DNA of 64,000 nt from Bufo bufo (GCF_905171765.1 NC_053393.1:67921371-67985370); one strand, 5' to 3'; positions 42,831 through 55,047 are shown, counted from the first letter of the stretch. The notes: a model not told the origin generated them from the letters alone. Numbers and translations are program-made.

Positions 42831-45015
42831 CCTTTAATAAACCAGTCCAATCATGCGGTGTGATTGCCATGCAGCTACGACTGTAAGGAAGACTGCACAG
42901 TACCGTGTGGTCGCTAATCATTAGTTTAATTGGAGCCCGCTGCTGCCTGTATGGCTGTGGTGCTCGAGTACAGCGAGGCCCCGACACGACTGTGCCGTGT
43001 GGTCGTACCCTATGACAAGCTCCTGCTTACCGGCCTTGGACTGGGGGCTTGCCCCATAGATGTTACTTATATAGTACACTAGCAGAAGGACCGGGTATAT
43101 GTCATCTATTTCATTTAATGTTTGTGTGTCGTTAAAAGATATCAACACTATCCACAATAACAGTGACATCTACAGCGCTTGTATTGGATAATGCAGGTCA
43201 TATTTTGGGACTATCTCAGGAACGGTACGTCCTAGAGAGCTGAGACCCCCACAAGATTTCTTTCCAGGTAACAAGGGATGTGTATACCAAGTTTGTAGAA
43301 ATCGGTGGTTGCATTTAATGCAAAAGGAGAAGACTGTTTGATAGGTTTATTTCCAGGACCCCCGTCCTGAGATTTCCCATAAAAAGTACAATATACCGTT
43401 ACTATTTTCAGCGGTTTCCGTGCTTTGAGTTTGGTTCATGCTCAGCAGTATTGGCCCTGGCCCCGGGGTTTTAACCCTTCAGCTGTAGTGTCGATGCACA
43501 TGGTCTGATTTGCTGCGGTGAAACATGCGCAAAGAAACCTGCAAATCTGCTCCAGACTGTTCAGATTGAGATTTCAGGTATTTCATGGATTTGCCGCTGT
43601 ATATTTTCCAGCGAATACTGAAGTCAAAAACCCATTGGAGAGTGTCATCATGAGGGGAACTTCAATGTCTGTTTTGCAGGAGTCTTTGTTGCTGTAATTT
43701 GCGCCAAATTTATCAAATGTCACACAGTTTGATAAATTTGGTGCACCTTTAAAGGGGCATTTCGGTTGTTAAGTTACCCCTTATCCTTATAATTATTAGA
43801 TCGGTGGGGGTCCTATTCCTGAAATGATTTTATTATTTTTTAAAATTGATGTTGAAAAAAAAAAACTATTTTTGCGCAAGTAAACCCCCAAAAAATCAAA
43901 AGGGCCCCCATTTTGCAACGATATCTTTTATTGCAGGTTTTGACATCCTCATTGAAGTCCATGGGGAATATCTGCAATCGACCCACAACATAAACTGATG
44001 TTCTGTGGATTTAAAAATCTGGACATCTTACGAAGAGGATTTGTTAAAAATCTCACCCGTTATTCTGCAGCCTATTTGCAAGTCCGCAGCAAAGACTATG
44101 TGCATTTACCCTTTAGGCCAATTTTACCCGCCTGTGTTCGGTCTGGCTAACACGCTCCACACGATGGCCACATACCGTCTCTGACCTGAACTCGCAGCAC
44201 CCTAGTGATCCATGGTACCGTGGGTCTCACTGGATGGTACTTGTGCTCAGCCAGCAGCAGAAGTCATTATGATGCCGTGAGCTCAGGTCCGAGGAACAGC
44301 ATTTGGTTCGGACAATGTGACAATGTGCGTTTCCTGGACCAAACATGTTCGTATGACGTTGGCCTTACGGTGCATGTCCACTTCTCGTTGCGGGATTATT
44401 TAGTAGAACTGATTTGGTTTATTGCTTTATACCCTAATTCTCAGCTGCCGGGCAGGGTTTGTGCTTCTGTCCCTCGTGGCCACTGTTGGGGCAGGGCTTC
44501 AAAATCTCTACTCTGAATCCGTCCCCTCTGCTGAACCTGTTGGACCTTCATTCAGTTTTCTCCATAAGCAGGTTGATCTTGGGCGGTATAATGGAGCTGT
44601 GTTGCAGGCTTGCGGACTGCATTTCATAAGCTGGGATATAATTGGAAAGTCTTAACCTAAATTGAGCATTAGCGCTTGTGTACGGGCAGAAAGGAGCGAG
44701 AGCGTTTGTACCATGCAGTCGTCAGCATATGTACATGCAACTGTGCTATCCATGCCTCAAAGATGTACGAGACTAGAAGAAAAACCACAAGATTCCCGGC
44801 CATGGGCCCTGCTATGTATTTCAGGTCAGTCCCGTTTTCACTTGAGAGACTAGGGGCTGGTTCACACGACTGGTGCGTCTACCGGATCAACCACGGGTCC
44901 CCAGATCTTATAATGTTGTTTCCTATCCGATTGTGGGTCTGTTGTACTGTGCTCAAACCGTCATGTGAGTACAGTACAATAGACCGAGTATCTGATAGGA
45001 ACTGACCGTTTCAAA
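42831..45015. other. Intergenic, no gene recognised
   Basis: 43170-43400 looks like an old interspersed repeat by style (ATCTCAGGAACGGTACGTCC). 43711-43746 is a remnant of the 26653 MITE. Open frames at 44205-45005 overlap and lack domains. Nothing else is supported. Confidence 0.4.
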
Positions 45016-45666
45016 TTAAAGGGGTTGTCCAGGATTGGGGACATTGGTCTAATTGTAATCTACTGACATACACATTACAAACATGCATGTACTACCTTTT
45101 TAGAACATATTTCTCAAGCCCCCGTTTTCCTCCAATAAATTCTTGGCCGGAAGTGAGTATTTTCTTGTCTTCCGTGATGTACCGTGTCCCTGGCAGGCGA
45201 GCAAAGCCTCCTCTTCCGCTGCTCAGGGAGCCCGGTGACGTCACTGGCAGCCTGGGTAATTATGCAGAGAGGATGGAGGAGCGGTAACTAGGCCGGCCGA
45301 CATCGTGCTAAGCCCCGCCCCTCCGGTACAGTGACGTCACCGGGCATGGAGCTTTATAACGAATGGAGGAAGAATATGTACGAGGGGGGCGGATTGATGG
45401 AGGAGTGGATGATGTGCAGGGGACATGAATATGTGTGAGGGGTGCGGGTGCAGGGACGTGATGTTAGTAGAAACCGGGAGATCCCGCACTGCGCTGGGAT
45501 CCGCACAGATAAACGGATATGTAACAATCTGTTGGGGACTGTAGGAGCCATGCTGCAGTGTAAAAGCTACCTAAAACCATCTGGGGAACATGGACTCGGC
45601 TACTAAAGGTGAGAAAGAGGTTTTTTTAAAAAAAAATATAAGTTTGATCCCGGACAACCCCTTTAA
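45016..45666. mobile_element. T2/Kolobok-like MITE with TTAA TSD
   Basis: TTAAAGGGGTTGTCCAGGAT at 45016 and ATCCCGGACAACCCCTTTAA ending at 45666. Internal GC-rich arms include GCCCGGTGACGTCACTGGCA and CAGTGACGTCACCGGGCATG. The CRE-like motifs are therefore transposon-borne. Confidence 0.85.
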
Positions 45667-46067
45667 TAGGACGGACTCTGGTCCAGGAGATGTGCCCGAT
45701 ACAGACTGTGTTTCCCAGACCGAGCGCGGCTGCGTGAATTAGCCCTACGTCACATTACCAGGCGCGGCTCGTGGACTAAAGTGACGCTGTTTCTGGGGGG
45801 AAACTATGGAGCCCCCTTCTTTTAATCCCAGACAGCCCCTGGACTGTTCTTCTCTTGAAGATCCTATTTGCATAGAATAACGAGAGGACTTTATCTGAAG
45901 AACAGGTAACAGAACAGTGAAAGCTTTTATGATGCAGATCTCACGATCAAGCAGGGTCCGCGCCAAACCTCGTCAGCACGACGTGGAGATGAATGCTTCT
46001 TGATGCACGTTTTTGCATATAAAGACGTCAGGGACGGTGCATTCAGTGCAAGATGACCTTGAGCCGA
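45667..46067. other. Intergenic, no gene recognised
   Basis: Short stretch between two MITEs. No coding frame or repeat structure is supported. Confidence 0.35.
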
Positions 46068-46398
46068 GTACGGATTTTGTGTATAGAGCTGAGGACATGG
46101 GTTGCTAGATGGCCGCTAGCACATCCGCAATATCTAGTCCCCATAGCTCTGTGTGCTTTTATTGTGTAAAAAAAACTATTTGATACATATGCAAATTAAC
46201 CTGAGATGAGTCCTGTCCCCGACTCATCTCACATACAGGACTCATCTCAGATTAATTTGCATATGTATCAAATAGGTTTTTTTTACACAATAAAAGCACA
46301 CAGAGCTATAGGGACTGGGTATTGCGGATGTTCTAGCGGCCATCTAGCAACCCATGTCCTCAGCTCTATACACAAAATCCCGGCGACAGGTTCCCTTT
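46068..46398. mobile_element. Long palindromic MITE, left end truncated
   Basis: ATTTTGTGTATAGAGCTGAG at 46073 pairs with CTCAGCTCTATACACAAAAT at 46358. The pairing continues almost without break through GATACATATGCAAATTAA to a central GACTCATCTC hairpin. The right outer end GACAGGTTCCCTTTAA has no left partner. Confidence 0.82.
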
Positions 46399-47273
46399 AA
46401 TTCCAGAAGGTGGACCGTTTCCCATACAGCATTTTATTTCTTTTTTTTTTAAAGACGCCTCTACAGCTTTTGATGCAGTTTTTTGAGCCAGAAGTGAATA
46501 CAAAAGGAATAGGAAATACTCATTGACAAAAAACTGGGCGTGCAGTTGTGTCAGATATGTAAAGGACTACAGGTTTGGTCTGATAGACACTGGGTCTTGT
46601 CACAAGAGGGCGTAAAAGTGCTTCCCTCGATGCCCTATAGAAAGGCTCTCAGAGGCTACTTTTGTATAGTGTACCTCTTGGTGAGATATCATTGACTGCT
46701 AGACATGCCTCTACAATGCACTTGAAGACATTTTGCCCAGTTGATACCCTTGGGTTATGATTAAGAACGTTGGAGTTCGCAACATGTCAACCTGTTGCGG
46801 CGGTGGGATGTGATTTCCACAAGATGTAATCTGCAGCCAGTAATGAAATAAAGACGAAGCAATAACCGGACTACGAAGTGCTGGAACCTTTTCCTTTTAT
46901 TGTGCATATAACTTGTACTTTATTCATTGCACTGGATACAGAGTCCAGTCAGTGATTGCCGTGTCTGTAGGACCGCCCACTGGACTCCTAAGTCTAGAAC
47001 CAGCAGAACTTTAGCTAAATAAATTCCAATTCTAATGAATCCTTTCCCACACGATCTATCTGCTCCACACCATGCTGCCTGCACAACGTGACCGGTTCCC
47101 ACTTTAGGACATATGTTTTACAAGATTATCAGTAGTGACTAGCAGAATTGTGATTTCAGCTCTGGCCTATAACACTGGCTGTGTATATATGACAGTTCAA
47201 TGTACAAGTATTTACAAGGTTACCCAACCTGTTACGCAGATTAAATCTAAATGGAAAAGGGCAAACATACACA
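46399..47273. other. Intergenic, no gene recognised
   Basis: Unique-looking sequence with only short frames. Nothing further is supported. Confidence 0.4.
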
Positions 47274-47276
47274 TTA

Positions 47277-47609
47277 GGCTACTTTCACACTAGCGGTTTC
47301 AATTCCGCTATTGAGATCCTTCATAGGATCTCGATAACGGAAGAAAATGCTTCAGTTTTGTCCCCATTCATTGTCAAAATGCATTCTGTTCCGTTTGGTT
47401 GCGTCCCCATCGCGGACAGAATAACGTTGCAAGCAGCGTTTTTCTGTCCGCGATGTGGTGCGGAGCAAGACGGGTCCGGTCCTGGCACACAATGTAAGTC
47501 AATGGGGAAGGATCCGTTTTCTCTGACACAATAGAAAACGGATCCGACCAAACGCGTGAATGGGTCCGCATCCGTGATACGGTGCACAAACTGCCGTCTG
47601 CGTGAGCCC
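47277..47609. mobile_element. Harbinger-type MITE, right end worn
   Basis: TTA then GGCTACTTTCACACTAGCGG at the left. The interior has CATTGTCAAAATGCATTC and AATGTAAGTCAATGGGG phrases. The right end is a weak inverse CGTGAGCCC followed by TAA. Confidence 0.6.
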
Positions 47610-48165
47610 TAATAGACAACCAGTTTAAGGAGGGGGGTCGGCTCTCTGGACATGTCTGTTTTAATAAAAGCTTGTAATTCTGGAACATCTTTTCCTACAA
47701 ATGTGTATTGTGCTCTATTATACCTCCTGGAAATAGATGAGCGCACAGACATCTGGATGCTAGCGTGCCCCTTGTTAATAGGGTGTCTCCTACACAGTCT
47801 GACACTCTCGGTACTCGTTCCTCCTCTCGTATACATAGGCGTTGTCATAGCCAAGTAGGGATTACGCTTCTGCCATACATGTCTGGCTTATCTTCTGTAA
47901 GAACGAAGGATCGGGCAAGACGAAGGCCAACGTGGCCGATCCCTCTTCCGCCATAGGGGAGTCAGAACACCTCCACGAGACGGTCGGCAGTTTTGGGTTA
48001 TGTCCAAGTCGGGAGAGCTTAGGCCTCCAATGAATGGGTGTGTGTATACTTCAAGCGATGTGCATGCTAGGAGTTGTAGTTCACTACATGCTGATGCATA
48101 TTGCCTGCTTATGTTTTACAAACCCGTCATCTGGCTGTTTCTTATGTCCCAGATTTTTGTCTACA
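47610..48165. other. Intergenic, no gene recognised
   Basis: Overlapping short frames on both strands at 47609-47956 show no domain. 48065-48075 has the AGGAGTTGTAGTT motif of the palindromic MITEs. Confidence 0.35.
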
Positions 48166-48171
48166 GAGTAT

Positions 48172-48195
48172 ATGATGATGATGATGATGATGATG
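48172..48195. repeat. (GAT)n microsatellite
   Basis: Eight GAT triplets, perfect. This explains the poly-Asp, poly-Met and poly-His shadow frames around it. Confidence 0.95.
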
Positions 48196-48242
48196 TATAG
48201 TCTTGTGTACACGCAGCCTTACCCTTCGGGCCTCGATGCGTT

Positions 48243-48345
48243 GTAAGTATGTCTTTGGAGTGTGGGAGGAAACCGGAGAACCCGGAGGAAACCCACGCAA
48301 ACACGGGGAGAACATACAAACTCCATGCAACTCTCATATGCAAAT
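48243..48345. repeat. Widespread vertebrate interspersed repeat fragment
   Basis: GTATGTCTTTGGAGTGTGGG, GGAGGAAACCGGAGAACCCG and CACGCAAACACGGGGAGAAC form a sequence found very widely in fish and amphibian genomes. I recognise the sequence but cannot name its family with confidence. Confidence 0.6.
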
Positions 48346-48804
48346 TCTGTAAATAATAAATTTACAAAACCGTGTCTCCCCCACTGTAAACGTGACGCCC
48401 ATACCCATATTCTGGACTCTTTACCCCCTAGCCGGTGCCATTCCTATTGGGGTTCTTTAACCCCTGGTGTCCGGGGTGGGGTGTGTATAGCACTTGTTTT
48501 ATTTTCTATTTCATATGTGAGCTGTTACGGTATTTACCCTTCTGATACGCTGCTTTTACTATTATATTCTATGTATCCACGTGTGTAGTGTATATGCTGA
48601 GGAAGAATACTATTGTGTGCTGTCTAGTATACTATACTTGTAGTATTAAACACTTGCTGAAATATTTGGCCTCTCGGACTCTTATTCGGTGTCGTACCTG
48701 AAACTGGGGGAATCGCCAAATGTAACGAATCCTTAGGCAGCATCCTGTGGCTTTGGTGTCAAAGTCAAAAATGTCTTGGCCAGAAAGGGCCTCTACTCTC
48801 AACT

Positions 48805-48837
<33 letters not shown>

Positions 48838-49853
48838 CCGTGTCCCTTCTGTTTTTTTTGCTGCCCTTATGCGGAACCATTCACTTTAATGGGTCCGCAA
48901 AAAAACTGAAATGACTCGGCGTGCATTTCATTTCTGTATGTCCGCTGTTCTGTTCTGCAAAAAAGATAGAACATGTCCTATTCTTGGCTGTTTTGCGGAC
49001 AAAGACAGGCATTGTTACAATGAATCCGCAAAAAAGACACGTCACACGGACGTCATGCGTGTTTTTTACGGACCGCAAAATGCATAAGGTCGTGCGCTTG
49101 ATCCCTAAAGCGAAGATGGCAAAACATCTGAATAACCAGAGCCCCAACATGCTGCATTTTTTTTAAAAGCAGTCAGAAGGACAAACAAAAAAGACACCTA
49201 ATGAACAAAAACACCAGGCGCAAAAAAAAGCCTGTGGCTCATATTTCCCATAGACCTTAAGCTAATGGGTGGAGCTGGCGTCTTAAACACGTAAAACGCA
49301 GGTGCAGAAAATGCCGCTAAGAACACAAAAATGCAGAAAGACTACCAAAACCTATGAACCTACCCAAAGTCTACATTCAAGGGGACATTTATTAAGATCG
49401 TGTTTTTTTTTTTTTTTTTTCCCCTCTCACCGCTCTTGATTCCCCCTGCACAAATTTGTCGCATCCTTTCAGACTTAAAGGGGTTATCCAACTCTTCGAG
49501 ACTGATGACCTATCCCCTGGAAGTCTTGACGTATTTTAGGCCCAGTGTCCAGTGTAAAAATTGCATTATTTTAGGATATTTTTTAAATCTAGCTAAAAAA
49601 ATAAAATAAATCACCAGAAATTAAAAAAAAAAGTTTAATCCTCTAAAGACCACGCATGAAACTTGTCACGTGATTTAGTCCATGTGGTAGTTTAACTGTC
49701 CTGACTTTGTGTTGGACTGTCAAAATAATTTTTTCTTTTAGAGAATTTTTTTAGTTTTACGTTGGGGGGAAAACTGCAAAAAAAATTGTCTGCAGTATAC
49801 AGATTCTTGTTTTTAAATATGCAAACTGACACCAAAATAAATAAATAAATTGC
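48346..49853. other. Intergenic with poly-T and MITE fragments
   Basis: A 31-base T-run at 48807-48837. 48838-49090 has Harbinger-MITE style (GGTCCGCAAAAAAACTG, CATTACAATGAATCCGC) without paired ends. TTAAAGGGGTTATCCAACTC at 49476 is a T2-type left end without a partner. No gene is recognised. Confidence 0.45.
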
Positions 49854-49856
49854 TTA

Positions 49857-50093
49857 GGCTACTTTCACACTTGCGTTCGGGGCTTCGCTTGTGAGCTCCG
49901 TTTGAAGCTCTCACAAGCGGTCCCCGAACGGATTGAAGTTGACACAATATGGTGCAATTTTCAAACGGATCCGTCCCCCATTGACTTTCAATGCAAAGTC
50001 TGGACGGATCCGTCTGACTAACTTTCAGACTTAGAATTTTTTCTGAACTATAATGCAGACGGATCCGCTCCGAACGCAAGTGTGAAAGTAGCC
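49857..50093. mobile_element. Harbinger-type MITE (237 bp)
   Basis: GGCTACTTTCACACTTGCGT at the left and ACGCAAGTGTGAAAGTAGCC at the right, perfect inverse. Flanks are TTA (left) and TAA (right), so the 3-bp TSD is either mutated or only TA. Confidence 0.82.
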
Positions 50094-50227
50094 TAACCTA
50101 TATGCATATGTCAAAATGACAGACAGAATAGTTTCATGTGAACAGGGTGACTGTTAGTATTTTATTTATTTTTTTAAATGTATTTATTTTTGCCACATAA
50201 TGTGTCTCCCGAGAGAGAGGTCATTAA

Positions 50228-51380
50228 CCCTTTAAGGACCCGCTCCGTACATGTACGGCGCTGGTGGACAAGACTTAAGGACCAGTGCCGTACATGTATG
50301 GCGGGCTAATGGGGCGGGTGCAGGAGAACAACCAATGCATCACAATACAGAAGTATTGTAATGCATTGTAAAGGGGATCAACAAAAACAGCTATTTCTTG
50401 TTACCTTGCCTCACAAAAAGTGAAATATAGAGCAACCAAAAATCATATGTACCCTAAAATAGTACCAACAAAACTGCCACTGTATCTCGTAGTTTCCAAA
50501 GTGGGGTCATTTTTTGGGAGTTTCTACTCTAGGGGTACATCAGGGGGTCTTCAAATGTGACATGGCAGCTTACAATTATCCCAGTGAAATCAACCTTCCA
50601 AAAACCATATGGCGTTCCTTTCCTTCTGCGCCCTGCCGTGTGCCCGTACAGCAGTTTACGACCACATATGGGGTGTTTCTGTAAACTACGGAATCAGGGA
50701 AATAAATATAGAGGGTTTTTTTAGCTGTTAACCCTTGCTTTGTTATTGGAAAAAATGGATTAAAATGGAAAATCTGCCAAAAAAGTGAAATTCTGAAATT
50801 TCATCTCCATTTTCCTTTAATTCTTGTGGAACACCTAAAGGGTTACCAAAGTTTCTAATATCAGTTTTGAATACCTTGAGCGGTGTATTTTCCAAAATGG
50901 GGCCATTTATAGGTGGTTTCCACTATGTAAGCCTCACAAAGTGACTTCCGACCTGAACTGGTCCTTTTAAAAAGTGGGTTTTGGAAATTTTCTAAAAAAT
51001 GTCAAGATTTGCTTCTAAACTTCTAAACCTAACGTTCCAAAAAAAAGAAAATTTAATTTACAAAATGATCCAAACATGAAGTAGACATATGGGAAATGTA
51101 AAGTAATAACTATTTTAGGAGGTATCACTATCTGTTTTAAAAGCAGAAAAATTTAAATTTAGAAAATTGAGAATCTTTCAAAAATTTGGGTAATTTTGGT
51201 ATTTTTTTTTTATAAATAAAAATGAAATATTTTGACTCAAATTCACCCCTGTCATGAAGTGCAATATGTGACAAGAAAACATTCTCAGAATGGCCTGGAT
51301 AAGTAAAAGCGTTTTAATGTTATCGCCACATAAAGTGACACATGTCAGATTTGCAAAAAATGACCTGGTCCTTAAAGGGG
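50228..51380. mobile_element. piggyBac-like non-autonomous element
   Basis: TTAA (50224-50227) then CCCTTTAAGGACCCG at the left, CTGGTCCTTAAAGGGG at the right. Inner GTACATGTACGG palindromes recall those near 1150-1200. The right TTAA is replaced by TTGT, apparently because a T2-type sequence (TTAAAGGGGTTGTCC at 51372) begins inside the terminus. The body matches the old repeat at 1224-1784 in reverse orientation. Confidence 0.65.
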
Positions 51381-51568
51381 TTGTCCAGGTTCAGAGCTGA
51401 ACATAATAGAACACAGACGTAAGGCATTATGCATCTGTGTGTCCAGTAGACGTTACCCACCACGGCCACATATGCCTTACCTGTTTTATGTTCCACCCTC
51501 TGATAACAGCAGCTGCGCTGGACCCGTGGACAAGTACAGCGGGTCTTTACATCAAAGCTTCATCACAA
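51381..51568. other. Fragment, no gene recognised
   Basis: Starts like a T2-type MITE (TTGTCCAGGTTCAGAGCTGA, compare 30895) without a right end before the next element. Confidence 0.4.
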
Positions 51569-51571
51569 TTA

Positions 51572-51922
51572 GGCCCCTTTCACACGAGCGAGTTTTCCAC
51601 GCGGGTGCGATGCGTGACGTGAACGCATAGCCCCCGCACTGAATCCGGACCCATTCATTTCAATGGGTCTGTGTACATGAGCGTTGTTTTTCACACCTCA
51701 GTTCTGCGTCACGTGAAAAACGCAGCATGTTCTATAGTCTGCGTTTTTCACGCAGCCCTGGCCCCATAGGAGTGAATGGGGCTGCGTTCAAAACGCATTG
51801 CACCCGCGTGGAAAAAAACTGAACGCAATCGCAGACAAAACTGACTGAACTTGCTTGCAAAGTGGTGCGCGTTTTCCTGAACGCATCCGGACCTAATCCG
51901 TCACGCTTATGTGAAAGAGGCC
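51572..51922. mobile_element. Harbinger-type MITE with TTA TSD (351 bp)
   Basis: GGCCCCTTTCACACGAGCGA at the left, TGTGAAAGAGGCC at the right, TTA at 51569-51571 and 51923-51925. The interior has CATTCATTTCAATGGG and GTTTTTCACGCAGCCC. Confidence 0.83.
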
Positions 51923-51925
51923 TTA

Positions 51926-52420
51926 GCGTTGAGCAAATCAAATCCAACAAAGTGCAATTCGATCCGAATTTCAGGATAAATTCGATTCGCCGCGAAGGCG
52001 AATTTCCTCGTGTTTTTCGTGGTAGCGAATCGATTTAACCTGAAATAGTGTACAAAACAAATCATACTTACCTCCGCCAATTGTTTGTGATGGTCCGGCC
52101 GCCACCATTTTGAAGATCTCGGCAGTAATCCCGTGCGTGGTCCTCTTGGGGCGCATCAGATCTTCAAACAAGCCCTTTGTGAACAAATGGAGGCGGTAAG
52201 TATGATGAAAATTTTTATATATTTTTTTGTTAATTTCACTGTTTTTACTCTCAGATGCCGCGAGCATGTATGAGGGGCACAATGATGCGCCATCGCAGCT
52301 CCCTGTCGTTGCACCCGCTACTTACAAAAAAAATGCACTCGTGACAAAGTGAATTTTTTTTGTAAAATTCTGAAATACTGCCAAATCGAATTTTGAAGAA
52401 ATTCGCTCATTTCTAATCGC
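51926..52420. repeat. Interspersed repeat with TGAGCRAAT ends
   Basis: TTGAGCAAATCAAATCCAAC at the left and AAGAAATTCGCTCATTTCTA at the right are loosely inverse. The centre is a GAAGATCTCGG/AGATCTTC hairpin with CTTACCTCCGCCA and GGCGGTAAGTATG arms. Related to 16585-16738. Confidence 0.6.
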
Positions 52421-52781
52421 AACGGTCCCATGTTTTTTTTTATCTAAGATCACATTGTTTTCCCATTATGTCTGGTACTTCTATACTACACTGGTAGTTG
52501 CTGAATAACCTCACTTTCTTTTTACCTCGCCATGATCTGATATGGGCAGCGCCTGCGCAGTCACCACTTTGGATCCCGATGTCCCCTTGGTGACGTTAAA
52601 CTGCCCAGTGGAGCACCCAGGGGCCTACAGATTCCTGGTCAGTCTGCAGATCTTGCATGCTGGGAATCCCCGAGCTCTGACATTCCAGCTCTGACTGTAT
52701 TTTTCCACTGCTGTACCCGTGGCCCACCCTTATTCTGGCGGCTGGAATTCGTGAGGCCGCGGCCTACGTCCTCTCACCGAG

Positions 52782-52958
52782 ATGTGCAGGGAAAATGCTA
52801 TTGCTTTGAAAACGCCTGGAAGAATGAAGAAGAAAGATTGTGTCTTAGAAGATGTATCCTACAGGAGGTGTATAGACTGCACAGAGCTTGAAGAGACGGT
52901 TCCGGAAAAATTAGAAATGATGATGAGAAAGGGCACTTTCCATATTAAAAGGAAGTAA
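52782..52958 (+). CDS. Candidate small ORF or coding exon of unknown function
   Basis: 58 codons, MCRENAIALKTPGRMKKKDC through FHIKRK and TAA. The composition (many Lys, Arg and Glu, four Cys in register such as CIDCTE) looks more protein-like than other frames nearby. It is preceded by a GC-rich stretch (52540-52780). The 3' end overlaps a good donor match (AAGGAA/GTAAGA, GT at 52955), so it could be an exon that continues by splicing. I do not recognise the protein. The frame is short enough to be chance. Confidence 0.25.
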   Translation: MCRENAIALKTPGRMKKKDCVLEDVSYRRCIDCTELEETVPEKLEMMMRKGTFHIKRK

Positions 52959-53079
52959 GAAAACCAGGATTATAATCTATTATTGTACATTAGTGAATAA
53001 CTTGCATTTCTGGTGCTGAAGCAGGTAACAGCGGATCGGCGGGGGGTGCGGGGCGTTGGACCTGAGGACAGGCCCTTTA

Positions 53080-53360
53080 GGCTAAATGCACACGATCAGG
53101 ATTGCATGCGGATTTTCTGCACAGATTTGCGTGCGGAAGATCTGCACCGTAGGTCAGTGCGTATTTTGACCTGCGGTGCGGATTTTAAAATCCGCAGCAT
53201 GTCAATTTATTTTATTTTTCCTGACTGGATTTTCTCCATTCAGTTCAATGGGGACAGTAAAATCTGCATGTGGAAAATCCGCAGCGATTGATACGGATTG
53301 TCCCCACGGATTTCAGTGCAGATTATCCGCCCGTAAATCCTGTAACGTGTGCAGTTACCC
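53080..53360. mobile_element. Harbinger-type MITE with TTA TSD (281 bp)
   Basis: GGCTAAATGCACACGATCAG at the left, GTAACGTGTGCAGTTACCC at the right, TTA at 53077-53079 and 53361-53363. The interior has AAATCCGCAGC and CATTCAGTTCAATGG phrases. Confidence 0.72.
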
Positions 53361-53677
53361 TTAAAGAGGACCCGTCTCCTCTCCTGACATTCTCCATGTA
53401 ATACCAATTCCGGAGCATCTATGACTCTTTGTAGTCCCATTCCTCTATTATTCCTGCTAGAAGTTATGCAGTGAGTCACTGGCCGTTTGCATTCAGGGTC
53501 TAGATGGGAGTTATTAGTTGGGGGGGTGGCAGCACTGATTGGGTAGCGTCAGTGGGCAGGGACACCTGGTAACACCCATCTGGACCTTCATTTCAAACTG
53601 CTGGCAATTTTTTTATAACTTCTAGCGGGAATAATAAAGGAATGACACAAGATACGGTCTCTACAGGTTCTCTTTAA
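53361..53677. mobile_element. TTAA-flanked MITE (AGAGGACC ends)
   Basis: TTAAAGAGGACCCGTCTCC at the left, CTACAGGTTCTCTTTAA at the right, TTAA at 53361-53364 and 53674-53677. A second, left-truncated member is at 54640-55047. Confidence 0.75.
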
Positions 53678-53981
53678 GACAATATTAGAAAATCTGCCCC
53701 ATTCTTTAAAAAAAAAAAATACTGTGTGGTTTGCAGTCTACATCTTAAGTGTTTCCCTGAATAATTTAGCAAATGTGCTTGGCTATGTAGTAAATATCCG
53801 TTGGGGGGAAGGGAGGTGTGGGGGGTGTGGTACGGGATTTTCACCATTTGCAGCCAATATTCCCTTACTACCTGTAGGATGATAAGTCATAAACAGTCCC
53901 TCCGATGCTGGATACTGCTGCAATAAACAGTGGGAATGACATGCCGTAAATGTAATAAAGAAGCAGTCCGTCCGTCTAGGA

Positions 53982-54291
53982 CAGGGGTGCACAACGTTTC
54001 CTGGTTGGGGGCCACATTGCCAGACTGAACCAATGACGAGGGCCGAAATTAAAATTTAAAGGTGTATTAACAACTGAAATATTGTACTTATGGCTTATTG
54101 AACACACATTATATACCATTAATGTCTAGTTACACTTCCAGGACTCCCATCTAATGGGAGAAATACATGAAACATGCATCTGAGCAGCCACAAGACATAG
54201 GCATACATGTCTGTTACTAGATGGTTGGGGGCCGCACAGAATGGTATCAAGGGCCGCATGTGGCCCCCGGGCCGCAGGTTGTGCACCCCTG
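53982..54291. mobile_element. Non-autonomous hAT element with perfect 8-bp TSD
   Basis: CAGGGGTGCACAACGTTTCC at the left, GCAGGTTGTGCACCCCTG at the right, GTCTAGGA at 53974-53981 and 54292-54299. 310 bp. The subterminal GGGGGCCACATTG and GGGGGCCGCAC motifs are as in many vertebrate hAT MITEs. Confidence 0.92.
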
Positions 54292-54639
54292 GTCTAGGAT
54301 GTCCATGAAACTACAGGGACGCATGTAGTGATTGAGGTACCGTCCACCTGCAGGATCCGCACCGTGCTGCCTCTCCTGCCGCCATCATACAGACACGCGC
54401 TCGGTCTGGAGGCGACTTATCTCCCGGGAGAATAACAGGATCAGGAGTTAAAATATGAAGCACCCAATCCTTCCCTCATCTGCGACTTGCACAAAGTGGC
54501 AAATGATCAACCAGATACTGCCGTTTGCATTTTTGGCGGACTGCGGTCTGCCGTTGGCCTTCGCGGTCAGTTTCGCGTTACGTTTAAGTGATGGTTGGCA
54601 GATTTTCAACCTGTGTCTGATTAGTGTGAAGCGCACCCG

Positions 54640-55047
54640 TCACCTCTCCTGACGTGTCTGTGTTAGTAACTATTTGCATCCCCCTTGTAATAACCATTCT
54701 GAAGCAGCTCTGTGTTCCTCTGTTATACCTGCTAGAAGCTATGAAGGAATTGCTCGCAGTTTGCAGTGAAGGTCTATCTGGGTGTTACCCCTTGGAGAGG
54801 CATCCCTGCACAGTGTGACACTATCCAATGAGTGCTGCCGGTGTCAGACTATGCAAACCCCCCCCGATCTGGTAACACCCATCTGGACCTTTGTTACAAA
54901 CCGCTAGTAATTCTTTCATAACTTCTAGCTGGTATAATAAAGGAATTGCAAATCATAGAGCTATAGGAATAGATGCTCCAGAATTGTTATTACATAGGGG
55001 ATGCAAGTACTTACTAAAACAGACACGTCAGGAGAGGGGACAGGTCC
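54640..55047. mobile_element. Second copy of the AGAGGACC MITE, left end truncated
   Basis: CACCTCTCCTGACGTGTCTG at the left pairs with CAGACACGTCAGGAGAGGGG at the right. The interior matches 53361-53677 (GGTAACACCCATCTGGACCT, ATAACTTCTAGC, TATAATAAAGGAATTG). Confidence 0.72.

Noticed and set aside
45230..45350. GC-rich block with two TGACGTCA motifs, considered as a promoter
   Set aside because: The motifs lie in the inverted arms of a TTAA-flanked MITE (45016-45666), and similar arms occur in the MITE at 30889. More likely transposon sequence than a host promoter.
48142..48343. Poly-His and poly-Ser frames
   Set aside because: Products of the (GAT)n microsatellite.
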